Shown here piece after piece: positions 1 to 5,994 of a DNA stretch of 7,135 nt. How positions within the stretch are numbered: the stretch's first letter is position 1; each line of letters begins with the position of its first letter. The notes below the pieces were generated by a model. It was given only the letters and a program-made list of their open reading frames with translations. It was not told where the DNA came from and did not search any database. The DNA comes from JBEKHI01 sp050012355 (GTDB taxonomy: Bacteria; Actinomycetota; Actinomycetes; Streptosporangiales; Streptosporangiaceae). The DNA lies in NCBI GenBank assembly GCA_050012355.1, contig JBEKHI010000410.1, forward strand, positions 1-7,135, written 5' to 3'. The position numbers were made by a program, and so were the translations under genes.

Positions 1-318
1 GATGCGGGCACCGCGTTCTTCGAGTTCTTCTCCCTGGTCATCGCGGAGGGAACGGCTAACCTCGGCGTAGCCGAAGCGCTGGCTGGCGCCGGCTATGACA
101 TCGAATCCGTTTCCAAACGCGACGGGCTCGACATCATGAGCACGCTGAACGACCTGCTTGTCCGCGCCCAGCAGGCGGGCGCCGTCCGCGCCGACGTTGA
201 CGCCATGGACGTGAAGGCGCTCATCACCGGATGCCTGGCCAGGACCCCCACGACAGCCGATCCCGCGGCCCGCGATCGGGTGATCAGCATCGCCATCCGG
301 GGCCTGAAGAATTTAGCC
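1..318 (+). CDS. TetR/AcrR-family transcriptional regulator, C-terminal part only (5' end outside window; expected stop missing)
   Basis: Reading frame 1 is open from the first base. It encodes a typical TetR C-terminal ligand-binding and dimerisation domain: AFFEFFSLVIAEG, then EALAGAGYDIE, LLVRAQQAGAVRADVDAMDV (helices with the RAQ-AG-VR-DVD signature), GCLA, and a final helix ending IRGLKNLA. The DNA-binding N-terminus lies upstream of the window. TetR proteins normally stop within a few residues of the final GLR/GLK, but this frame has no stop until 1291-1293. The extension past about 318 is antisense to the MFS transporter gene and has the low-complexity Arg/Gln/Pro/His composition of a shadow frame, so I do not count it as real protein. 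A TAG at 314-316 lies in the neighbouring frame. Removing one A from the AAGAA at 307-311 would give GLRI-stop. A frameshift or sequence error is therefore likely. The ligand and target are unknown; the convergent transporter is a possible but unproven target. Confidence 0.8.
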
Positions 319-1590
319 GATGCCGATACGAGCGGCCGGTGCTACCGAGGTTTCAGCCTCAGGGTCTCGGTCGCGGGGCAGCAGTACCGGAGTGCACAGC
401 ATGAGCGCGCCGGCCACGCCGAGGGCGACCCGGGGACCGGCTACCTCGGCGAGCACGCCCCAGGCCACGGTCAGCAGGGCGATCGTGAGGTTGCTGGTGA
501 TCGACCAGGCGGACAGTACCCGCGAGACCCGGTCTTTCGGAGTCTGCTCCAGCCGGTAGGTGGCGAACGGCGGGTTGAACACGCTCAGGCTGATGATCAG
601 GCCCAGTTCGATCACGATGACCTCGGCCAGGCCCGGCAGCCCGGAGCCGATGAACGCCAGGCCGATCGGCCAGCAGGCACGCACCGTCCCAGCGGCCAGC
701 AGCACGGCCCGGTTGCCGTACCGTGCGACCAGCCTGCGGGACAACCGCGACCCGATCAGGCCGCCGATGCATGGGATACCGAACGCCAGCCCGAACGCCC
801 ACGCGGTGAACCGCAGATCATCCAGCATCAGCACCGACAGCACCGGCGCACTAGCCATGATCAGGCTCCTGACCGCGGTGTCGTTGAAGAAGAAACGCCG
901 CAGCCTGCGATGGCCGAGGATGTAGCGCCAGCCGTCCATTACCTCAGCCGTGCTGAATGGCTTGCCGGGACCCGGGGCCGGCTCCCGGCCGCGGATGGCG
1001 CCGATGCCGAACGCGGACAGCAGATAGCTGGCCGAGTCCGCGGCGACCGTGGTCAGCGGACCGAAAATCCCGATCGCGACGCCGCTCAGCGCCTGCCCGA
1101 GCACGGTCGACGTCCAGGTTGTCGACTCGAACCTGGCGTTGGCGACCAGCAGGTCCTCGGGTCGCACCAGCGACTTGAGGTTCGCGCCGCTCGCGGCCTT
1201 GAACAACACGTTCCCGGCCGACACGACCACCGACGCCACGAGAAGCTGACCGAAACGCAGCACGCCGAGTGCGTAAGCGACGGGCAGCGATAGCTGGGCG
1301 GTGAACCGGATCAGGTCCATCGCGATCATGACCGGACGCTTTCGCCTGAACTCAACCCAAGGCCCCAGCGGCACGGCCAGCAGGCCGCCCACGGCGAGCC
1401 CGGCGGCGGACAGCAGAGCAACCTGGGTGGCACCGCTATGCAGCACCCGGATCGCGATGTAGCTGTACGCGTTGATCGCGAGCGCGCTGCCGAACATGGA
1501 GGTGGCGAACGCCGTCCAGAGCCATCCGAAGTCTCGACCCAACTTGTGGTTGTGCATGCCGAGAGCATTTCGCGCCCCTAACCTGGTCAT
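313..1590 (-). CDS. MFS transporter (probable drug/small-molecule efflux permease)
   Basis: This is an integral membrane secondary transporter of about 425 residues, within the 400-430 usual for 12-helix MFS exporters. Hydrophobic helices run through the whole protein, starting with WTAFATSMFGSALAINAYSYIAI and continuing with QVALLSAAGLAVGGLLAVPLG. The cytoplasmic loop between helices 2 and 3 reads GPWVEFRRKRPVMIAMDLIR, a form of MFS motif A with Glu in place of the usual Asp. A central hydrophilic loop (REPAPGPGKPFSTAEVMDGWRYI) is typical of the MFS_3 / enterobactin-exporter-like group. The start is uncertain: ATG at 1590 is used here, ATG at 1557 (MHNHKLGRDFG) would also fit the family, and neither has a clear ribosome binding site. 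The gene is divergent from the LysR gene, with 41 bp between the starts, so that regulator is the obvious candidate controller. Its TAA stop overlaps the end of the TetR gene. The substrate cannot be read from the sequence. Confidence 0.9.
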   Translation of the reverse strand: MTRLGARNALGMHNHKLGRDFGWLWTAFATSMFGSALAINAYSYIAIRVLHSGATQVALLSAAGLAVGGLLAVPLGPWVEFRRKRPVMIAMDLIRFTAQLSLPVAYALGVLRFGQLLVASVVVSAGNVLFKAASGANLKSLVRPEDLLVANARFESTTWTSTVLGQALSGVAIGIFGPLTTVAADSASYLLSAFGIGAIRGREPAPGPGKPFSTAEVMDGWRYILGHRRLRRFFFNDTAVRSLIMASAPVLSVLMLDDLRFTAWAFGLAFGIPCIGGLIGSRLSRRLVARYGNRAVLLAAGTVRACWPIGLAFIGSGLPGLAEVIVIELGLIISLSVFNPPFATYRLEQTPKDRVSRVLSAWSITSNLTIALLTVAWGVLAEVAGPRVALGVAGALMLCTPVLLPRDRDPEAETSVAPAARIGIG

Positions 1591-1613
1591 CAAACAACGA
1601 CACCAGCCTCGGA

Positions 1614-1630
1614 TACAACCCGGAGTTGTA
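1614..1630. promoter_or_regulatory. Inverted repeat in the MFS/lysR divergent region, candidate operator
   Basis: TACAAC (1614-1619) and GTTGTA (1625-1630) form perfect 6-bp arms around a 5-bp centre, in the 41-bp gap between the two divergent starts. The right half overlaps the ribosome binding site region of the LysR gene. LysR-type proteins often bind dyads in such divergent promoters and repress themselves. However, the spacing does not give the classical T-N11-A centred on the dyad, so this is only a candidate. Confidence 0.35.
1621..1625 (+). promoter_or_regulatory. Ribosome binding site of the LysR gene
   Basis: CGGAG lies 6 nt before ATG 1632. It supports that ATG over the in-frame TTG at 1626, which nearly abuts it. 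It is the only plus-strand gene here with a convincing Shine-Dalgarno sequence. Confidence 0.55.
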
Positions 1631-1631
1631 C

Positions 1632-2600
1632 ATGGACCTTATCGCCGTGCGGACGTTCGTCGCGGTCGCCGACGCCGGGCAGTTCCAGGACGCGGCCGAC
1701 GACCTGGACGTCACCCAGCAGGCGGTGTCCAAGCGAATCGCCGCGCTGGAGGCCGGGCTCGGGGTCCGGCTGTTCACCCGCGGTGGACGCCGGGCTGCGC
1801 TGACCATCGACGGTCAGGCGTTCTTGCCGCACGCCCGCGCTGTCCTGGACGCCGTCGAGCGAGCGGCCGAGTCGGTCCGGCCCGGCCGCCGGGCGCTGCG
1901 GGTCGATGTGCTCAATAAGCGGACCGCCACCGGGAGCCTGCTCAAGGGCTTTCACGACGAGCGTCCGGACATCGAGCTGGACGTCGTGACCCTGCCGGGA
2001 TCGGAACAGGCGATGGCCGCGGTGCACGACGGGACGGTGGACGCTGCGTTCTGCATGCTGCGGTGGCCGCTGCCCGAGGGGGCCACGAGTATGCCGGCGG
2101 TGGACGACGTGCACGAACTGCTGGTGGGTCCTGAGCACCCGTTCGCCAACGCCCGTTCGGTCACGCCGCGGGAACTCGTGGGGCATCGGATCTGGGTGCC
2201 GGGAATCTCCGTCTCGCCGGACGCCGCCGCATACTATGCCGAGCTGACCGCGGCGTTCTGGCTAAAAATTGATGCTGCTGGACCGAGCTTCGGTATGGAA
2301 CATGTACTGGATATGGTCAGTGAATCCGCCTCGCTGGCGACTTTCACCTCCCCGGGGATGCGGCTGATGTGGACACTCCAGCACGACCTGCGGCGCATCC
2401 CGGTGCGCGACCCGGAGCTGCTGGTCCCGTTCTCGCTCATCTGGCGACCGGACAATCCGCATCCGGCACTCGCCGCGCTACGGCAATACCTTGAGCGGGT
2501 GCCGCAACACGAGCGCCATGCCAATGCGTGGCTGCCAAGCTGGGCGGTTACCCGGCCGCTACGATCGGATCATGCCGACGATTCCAGAGTCGCACCGTGA
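1632..2600 (+). CDS. LysR-family transcriptional regulator
   Basis: This is a 322-residue protein, close to the 290-320 typical of LysR-type regulators. The N-terminal winged helix-turn-helix is clear: MDLIAVRTFVAVADAGQFQDAADDL leads into VTQQAVSKRIAALEAGLGVRLFTR (about residues 27-50), then the wing and linker helix. Residues from about 88 onward form the periplasmic-binding-protein-like effector domain (RALRVDVLN, DIELDVVTLPGSEQAMAAV, GTVDAAFCMLRW). It should act as a cytoplasmic tetramer that responds to a small ligand. It is divergent from the MFS transporter, the classic LysR arrangement, so control of that transporter and of itself is the likely role (inference). The start is supported by CGGAG 6 nt upstream. 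The last 29 bp overlap the start of the following gene, so the tail after about WLPSW may be a non-conserved extension. The ligand is unknown. Confidence 0.93.
   Translation: MDLIAVRTFVAVADAGQFQDAADDLDVTQQAVSKRIAALEAGLGVRLFTRGGRRAALTIDGQAFLPHARAVLDAVERAAESVRPGRRALRVDVLNKRTATGSLLKGFHDERPDIELDVVTLPGSEQAMAAVHDGTVDAAFCMLRWPLPEGATSMPAVDDVHELLVGPEHPFANARSVTPRELVGHRIWVPGISVSPDAAAYYAELTAAFWLKIDAAGPSFGMEHVLDMVSESASLATFTSPGMRLMWTLQHDLRRIPVRDPELLVPFSLIWRPDNPHPALAALRQYLERVPQHERHANAWLPSWAVTRPLRSDHADDSRVAP
2560..2565 (+). promoter_or_regulatory. -10 element TACGAT of a probable leaderless promoter
   Basis: TACGAT matches the actinobacterial TANNNT -10 consensus and ends 6 nt before ATG 2572, so transcription should begin at or next to the start codon. 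No ribosome binding site is visible, which fits a leaderless mRNA. I see no recognisable -35 box. The element lies within the coding sequence of the LysR gene. Confidence 0.45.
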
Positions 2601-2958
2601 CCTGCTAAATACCGATTTCGCCACATTTGCCACGATCGGGGCGGACGGGCGACCACAACTCACCGAGGTCTGGTTTCTCGCCGACCCGGACATCATCCAG
2701 CTCTCGCTCAATACCGCGCGGCAGAAGGCGAAGAACCTGACCGCCAATCCCGGCGTATCGCTGTTCCTGCTGGATCTGACCAACCCGTACCGCTACCTGG
2801 AAATCCGGGGCGACGCCGAGATCGCGCCGGACGACGATTACGCGTTCGCCGACCAGGTCGCCGCCAAATACGGCACCGATCTTCGCAATATGGATAATCC
2901 CGGCGATAAGCGGGTTGTCTTGACCATCAAACCGACACGAATCCACGCGAACGGCTAA
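2572..2958 (+). CDS. PPOX-class (split beta-barrel) F420-dependent oxidoreductase family protein
   Basis: This is a 128-residue protein, a normal length for the small split-barrel flavin/deazaflavin family (pyridoxamine-5'-phosphate-oxidase-like, FDOR-B type, Rv1155-like). The first strands read FATFATIGADGRPQLTEVWFL, where such proteins start the barrel. The phosphate-binding region is TARQKAKNLTANPGVSLFLLD (about 48-68), followed by the strand YRYLEIRGDAEI (about 73-84) and the C-terminal VVLTIKPTRIHANG. Family members bind F420, FMN or heme-breakdown compounds as cytoplasmic dimers. The actinobacterial setting makes F420 the best guess, but the cofactor is inferred. ATG 2572 is preferred over an upstream in-frame start at 2491 because the family begins with residues like these and a -10 hexamer lies 6 nt before it. 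The gene overlaps the LysR gene by 29 bp in another frame. Confidence 0.88.
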   Translation: MPTIPESHRDLLNTDFATFATIGADGRPQLTEVWFLADPDIIQLSLNTARQKAKNLTANPGVSLFLLDLTNPYRYLEIRGDAEIAPDDDYAFADQVAAKYGTDLRNMDNPGDKRVVLTIKPTRIHANG

Positions 2959-2989
2959 CGTTTCGCCGCACATCGAAGCGTCGTGGGAC

Positions 2990-2995
2990 CATGAT
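2990..2995 (+). promoter_or_regulatory. -10-like element CATGAT before a probable leaderless start
   Basis: CATGAT differs from TATGAT by one base and ends 6 nt before ATG 3002. There is no convincing ribosome binding site in the 43-bp gap. The match is weaker than at the other three plus-strand genes because the first T is missing. Confidence 0.3.
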
Positions 2996-3001
2996 GGGTA
3001 C

Positions 3002-3607
3002 ATGCCGAGGAACAACCGGGTAACGCCGTACGGCCAGCTCATCGCGGTCCCCGATCGCGGCATGTTCCTGGGCTTCCGCGGCGTCCTGCACGATGACCAG
3101 GGAAACGTCGTGCGTTTCGCCGCCGGTAAGGCCTGGGCCATCTGCGCGCTCGAGTTCAAGGGCCGCCGCCGTCCGTTGTGGGCACCGGGACGGCTGACCG
3201 AACTGTTCTTCCTTGACGAGGCGACCGGGCTCGCGGCCGGACACCGCCCCTGCGGCGAATGCCGCTACCGCGCGTACGCCTCCTTCAAGCGCGCGTGGGC
3301 CGCGACGCATCCGGGCCAGCCTGCCGGCGCGCCGGCGATCGACGCGGGCCTGCACACGGACCGGCTGTCCGGACCCGGCGTCCGGCGGACGTTCGACGCG
3401 GACGCGGGCGAACTGCCCGATGGCGCGATGGCCGAACTGGACGGCCGGTACTGGCTGGTACGGGGCGGGACACTGCTGGCCTGGAGCCCTGGCGGATACG
3501 GGGAGCGGCGGCCGGCCCGCGGGCAGGTTACCGCCATCACTCCGCGCTCGACGGTCGCGGTGCTCGCGGCCGGGTACCAGCCCGTGCTCCACTCGAGCGC
3601 GGCATAA
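3002..3607 (+). CDS. Unnamed conserved-type protein with GHRPCGECR motif (possible metal-binding)
   Basis: This 201-residue soluble protein, beginning MPRNNRVTPYGQLIA, resembles a family of uncharacterised actinobacterial proteins, but I cannot assign a function. Visible landmarks are RGMFLGFRGVLHDD (19-32), WAICALEFKGRRR (45-57), TELFFLDEATGLAAGHRPCGECRYRAY (66-92) and a C-terminal half of short strands (LDGRYWLVRGGTLLAWSPGGYG). The three cysteines, C48, C84 and C87, with H81 nearby, could form a zinc site. The HRPCxxCR segment loosely recalls the metal-binding Cys cluster of Ada-type proteins, but no methyltransferase or DNA-binding domain is present. There is no signal peptide or membrane helix. 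It lies 43 bp after the PPOX gene and 48 bp before the siderophore-interacting gene, with no evident pathway link. The end of the protein (HSSAA) is followed directly by the AT-rich promoter of the next gene. Confidence 0.85.
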   Translation: MPRNNRVTPYGQLIAVPDRGMFLGFRGVLHDDQGNVVRFAAGKAWAICALEFKGRRRPLWAPGRLTELFFLDEATGLAAGHRPCGECRYRAYASFKRAWAATHPGQPAGAPAIDAGLHTDRLSGPGVRRTFDADAGELPDGAMAELDGRYWLVRGGTLLAWSPGGYGERRPARGQVTAITPRSTVAVLAAGYQPVLHSSAA

Positions 3608-3620
3608 TCCGCGATATATC

Positions 3621-3648
3621 TTGACACTGGCGGTTTGCGTAATATCTT
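3621..3648 (+). promoter_or_regulatory. Promoter: TTGACA, 16 bp, TATCTT, leading to a leaderless GTG start
   Basis: A consensus -35 box TTGACA (3621-3626) is followed after 16 bp by TATCTT (3643-3648), which fits TANNNT. The GTG start at 3656 begins 8 nt beyond the -10, where transcription should start. The stretch 3603-3655 is markedly AT-rich against its surroundings. There is no ribosome binding site. This is the strongest promoter candidate in the window. TATCTG at 3651-3656 is a less likely alternative -10. Confidence 0.65.
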
Positions 3649-3655
3649 GTTATCT

Positions 3656-4393
3656 GTGACTGAGGCACCAGTTCAGCGCCGCACCGTAGGCGGGACCTTC
3701 AGGACGGGCGGCACGGTAACCGACATTGAGCAGATAACCCCGCGCATGCGGCGGATACGGGTCGAAGGCCCGGATGTGGCGCGGCTGACGAGTGTTCCCG
3801 GACAGCAGGTGCGGGTGTTCGTCACCGAGCTGCGAGACCCCCGCAACTGGCTCCGGCCGAAGGATTTCCTGCGGACCTACTCGATCTGGCGGCACGACGA
3901 CGGGCTCGAGTTGTGCGCGCTTGACCATGGCGGCGACGGGCCAGGTGAACGATGGACGCGGGAGCTGAGCGTGGGTGACACGATCAGCTTCATGCGACCG
4001 GAGGGGTCGTTCACGCTGCACGGCGAGGACACCTATCACGTGTTCGCTGGCGAGGAGACCGCGGCGGTCGCCTTCGGCGCCATGCTTCGCGCGCTGCCGG
4101 CGGACGTCCCGGCCTACGGGGTGATCGAGGTCGACGAGCCAGCGGACCAGTTGCCGCTGGACCGCGAGCTCAGCTGGCTGTACCGGCACGGTAGGGCGGC
4201 CGCGTCGTCGGAGACGCTCGTCAACGCGCTGGCCGAGCTTCCGCTGCCGTCCAGCCCCGGGGTCGCTTACCTCGCTGGCGAGGCGCGGACCATCCAGATG
4301 CTGCGACGACATCTTGTATCAGAACGAGGATGGCCGCGTCAGTCCGTCCACACCAAGCCCTTCTGGACCCCAGGCAAACGCGGCCTCGACTGA
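3656..4393 (+). CDS. Siderophore-interacting protein (ViuB-like FAD-dependent ferric reductase)
   Basis: This is a 245-residue cytoplasmic flavoprotein of the family that reduces ferric siderophores to release iron. The N-terminal FAD-binding barrel runs from TVTDIEQITPRMRRIRVEGPD (about 20-40) to RTYSIWR (73-79), the FAD-binding RxYS/T motif, and LDHGGDGPGERWTRELSVGDTISFMRPEGSF (89-119), the family's HG-xGPxxxW segment. The C-terminal NAD(P)H/SIP domain shows FAGEETAAVAFGAMLRALP (130-148), YLAGEARTIQMLRRHL (205-220) and the terminal KPFWTPGKRG (234-243), where the family has a conserved Lys and a W-x-x-G motif. GTG 3656 is chosen because it keeps the family N-terminus and sits where the transcript from the TTGACA promoter should begin; an in-frame ATG at 3635 would lie inside that promoter. 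No siderophore synthesis or uptake genes are in the window, so the partner siderophore is unknown. Iron-dependent control is expected, but I see no clear iron box. Confidence 0.92.
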   Translation: MTEAPVQRRTVGGTFRTGGTVTDIEQITPRMRRIRVEGPDVARLTSVPGQQVRVFVTELRDPRNWLRPKDFLRTYSIWRHDDGLELCALDHGGDGPGERWTRELSVGDTISFMRPEGSFTLHGEDTYHVFAGEETAAVAFGAMLRALPADVPAYGVIEVDEPADQLPLDRELSWLYRHGRAAASSETLVNALAELPLPSSPGVAYLAGEARTIQMLRRHLVSERGWPRQSVHTKPFWTPGKRGLD

Positions 4394-4424
4394 CGCCCCG
4401 CCCCGGGCCCATGGATCGGCGAAC

Positions 4425-4430
4425 TACTGT
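4425..4430 (+). promoter_or_regulatory. -10 element TACTGT of a probable leaderless promoter
   Basis: TACTGT fits TANNNT and ends 6 nt before GTG 4437, with no ribosome binding site between them. It sits inside a small dyad CTAC-T-GTAG (4424-4432). No -35 box is recognisable in the C-rich sequence upstream. Confidence 0.45.
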
Positions 4431-4436
4431 AGTGCC

Positions 4437-4991
4437 GTGACGATTCTGCATGACCGCCCGAACACCGCGCTGCTCGTTATCGATGTCCAGAACGCCGTGA
4501 TGGCAGGCACCGCCCGCCGCGACGAGGTGATCGCGAACATCAACACCCTGGTGGACAAGGCGCGCGCGGAAGGCGTGCCGGTGATCTGGGTGCAGGACTT
4601 CGAGGAGGATCACCACCCGCGTGGCAGTGAGGCCTGGCAGGTGGTGCCGGAACTCACTCAGAACGCCGACGAGCCGGTCGTGGACAAGACCTTTCCCGAC
4701 TCGTTCGAGGCCACCAACCTAGAGGACGTACTCGAGGAGCGCGGTGTCGGACGGCTCATCGTGGCCGGGGCCCAGACGGATGAGTGCATCCGCGCGACCC
4801 TGCACGGCGGGTTCACCCGCGGCTACGACGTCACGCTGGTTGAGGACGCGCACACCACCGAGGACTTCTCTCAGTACGGCGCACCGCCGCCGGAACAGGT
4901 GATCACGCATACCAACATGTACTGGAAATACCACACCGGACCCGGCCGCCAAGCCGCCACCATAACCACCCCCGAAGCCAGCTTCAAGTAG
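4437..4991 (+). CDS. Isochorismatase-like cysteine hydrolase
   Basis: This is a 184-residue cytoplasmic hydrolase of the isochorismatase-like superfamily, whose members cleave isochorismate, nicotinamide, carbamoyl compounds or other amides. The catalytic triad is intact: Asp16 in ALLVIDVQNAVM, Lys84 in VVDKTFPDSF and Cys117 in VAGAQTDECIRATLHGGF. The cis-peptide before the nucleophile helix (VAGAQT) is also present. The end of the protein (VITHTNMYWKYHTGPG) follows the family pattern. The substrate cannot be deduced. The gene is not near enterobactin-type synthesis genes, so a true isochorismatase role is unlikely. GTG 4437 is chosen because the Rossmann-like core begins right after it and a -10 element lies 6 nt upstream. 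ATG 4411 is out of frame, and an in-frame start at 4314 lies inside the preceding gene. It starts 43 bp after the siderophore-interacting gene and converges on the metal-hydrolase gene. Confidence 0.92.
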   Translation: MTILHDRPNTALLVIDVQNAVMAGTARRDEVIANINTLVDKARAEGVPVIWVQDFEEDHHPRGSEAWQVVPELTQNADEPVVDKTFPDSFEATNLEDVLEERGVGRLIVAGAQTDECIRATLHGGFTRGYDVTLVEDAHTTEDFSQYGAPPPEQVITHTNMYWKYHTGPGRQAATITTPEASFK

Positions 4992-5073
4992 CCCCAGCCC
5001 CCCGCCCCGCCCAGCAGCTCGCCGCCCGCCGCGGGCGCCACGCCGCCGCGCCCCCCGCCGCGCCGTGCCCCGC
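4992..5073 (+). repeat. C-rich, purine-poor tract preceding palindrome pair, locus 1
   Basis: About 82 nt made almost only of C and G, with very few A or T, starts directly after the isochorismatase stop codon and runs into the palindromes. A similar tract precedes the palindrome pair at the second locus when read on the minus strand. This suggests both tracts belong to one composite repeat, though they align by composition rather than by clear sequence identity. Confidence 0.5.
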
Positions 5074-5125
5074 CGCGGTCGATGTGACATCGACCGCGCT
5101 CTAGCCCTGTCGATGTCACATCGAC
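5074..5125 (+). repeat. Paired 17-bp palindromes (GTCGATGTSACATCGAC x2), locus 1
   Basis: GTCGATGTGACATCGAC (5078-5094) and GTCGATGTCACATCGAC (5109-5125) each have perfect 8-bp arms around one central base. The first extends to 12-bp arms (5074-5098). The centres, 5086 and 5117, are 31 bp apart. The 14-nt spacer is CGCGCTCTAGCCCT. The pair lies in the 151-bp gap between convergent genes, 17 bp beyond the stop codon of the metal-hydrolase gene. As RNA each copy could form a 7-bp or longer hairpin with a 3-nt loop, so a two-way transcription stop is possible, but no U-tract follows. As DNA it resembles two operator-like dyads three helical turns apart. The same unit recurs at 6865-6912. Confidence 0.9.
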
Positions 5126-5142
5126 CGGGGGGGTACGAGGGG

Positions 5143-5988
5143 TTAGCGGGCGGCGGCGCGGGCGGCTGGGGAGGTGCCGAGGTAGGCGACGGCCTGGCGG
5201 GTGGAGGCCTCCTGAATCGGGTGGTAGCCGGGGCGGAAGTAGCGGATCGCTGAGCGCAGCTCGGCGCCTGGGCTGGGCAGCAGGCCGCGGCGCAGGGAGT
5301 CGAGGTACGCGCCGAGAGTGAGGCGCTCGTTGTCGGCGCGGAGCAGGAAGCGAGCGCCGCGGACCCACAGCCAGATCACCAGCGGCGCTGCGACGAGGAA
5401 GGCGCGGATCCGGCGGGTGTAGGAGGGATCGAGGTGCCGCATCAGCTCGAACGCGACACTGCGATGCTCGACCTCCTCGGCGCCGTGCCAGCGCAGCAGA
5501 TCGAGCATGACCGGGTGCGCGCGGGCGGCGTCCAGCTCCGGTGAGTTGAGTATCCAGTGGCCGACGAACGAGGTGAGGTGCTCGATGGCGGCCGCCGTCG
5601 CCACGTGCTCGGCCAGTTCACCCCGGGTCTCGGCCTCGCCGAGGACGTGGCGGAAGATCCATTCGGCGTGCCTGATGTACGGCGCCGTATCGAGACCGTG
5701 GGAGTTTAGGTAGTCGAGGACTGACTGGTGGGCCTCAGCGTGGATAGCCTCCTGCGCGATGAAGCCGGTTACGTCTTCGCGGAGCCGCTCGTCGGTGATG
5801 TACGGGAGTGCTTGCTTGAAGGTTTTCACGAGCCAGCGCTCGAGCTCGGGTAGCAGCATGTGAAGCACGTTGAGGATGTGGCTCGCATGCGGCTGGCCGG
5901 GGATCCAGCGCGGCGGAAGTCCGGTCCAGTCGAAGTGCACGTCGCGCGGCTCAAGCACGAGCTGGCCCGGGATGAGGTTGTCGGTCAT
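5143..5988 (-). CDS. Metal-dependent hydrolase (PF10118-type, ferritin-like helical protein)
   Basis: This 281-residue, mostly helical protein matches the family annotated as predicted metal-dependent hydrolases. The likely metal ligands are regularly placed: FIAQEAIHAEAH (77-87: E80, H83, H87), AAIEHLTSF (E136, H137) and LLRWHGAEEVEHRSVAFELM (164-183: H168, E171, E172, H175). This recalls a di-iron site in a ferritin-like bundle. A hydrophobic segment around 196-212 (AFLVAAPLVIWLWVRGA) suggests membrane association. The biochemical reaction of the family is poorly established; the name is a prediction. ATG 5988 is chosen because GGGGG lies 6 nt upstream. That site forms the base of a strong hairpin (5996-6053), so translation may be controlled. 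The gene lies 80 bp downstream of the EphD-like fusion gene on the same strand, so co-transcription and a shared role in lipid modification are plausible but inferred. Confidence 0.9.
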   Translation of the reverse strand: MTDNLIPGQLVLEPRDVHFDWTGLPPRWIPGQPHASHILNVLHMLLPELERWLVKTFKQALPYITDERLREDVTGFIAQEAIHAEAHQSVLDYLNSHGLDTAPYIRHAEWIFRHVLGEAETRGELAEHVATAAAIEHLTSFVGHWILNSPELDAARAHPVMLDLLRWHGAEEVEHRSVAFELMRHLDPSYTRRIRAFLVAAPLVIWLWVRGARFLLRADNERLTLGAYLDSLRRGLLPSPGAELRSAIRYFRPGYHPIQEASTRQAVAYLGTSPAARAAAR

Positions 5989-5994
5989 GTCCGA

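Noticed and set aside
319..1293. Long plus-strand open frame continuing from the TetR fragment
   Set aside because: It is antisense to a well-supported membrane transporter, has the Arg/Gln/His/Pro-rich composition of a shadow frame, and shows no recognisable domain.
1902..1910. GTCGATGTG half-site inside the LysR gene
   Set aside because: It matches only one arm of the palindrome, has no partner 31 bp away, and encodes ordinary protein (RVDVL). Taken as chance.
2959..2980. Possible stem CGTTTCG/CGAAGCG after the PPOX gene
   Set aside because: Seven pairs including a G-U, an 8-nt loop and no T-tract; too weak to call a terminator.
4314..4436. Upstream in-frame start (4314) or ATG 4411 for the isochorismatase-like gene
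   Set aside because: 4314 lies inside the siderophore-interacting gene and would add residues unlike the family. ATG 4411 is out of frame and meets TGA at 4438-4440.
4992..5142. Small coding frames across the palindromes at locus 1
   Set aside because: They arise from G/C-rich composition and the palindromes themselves, overlap the ends of neighbouring genes, and show no start signals or domains.
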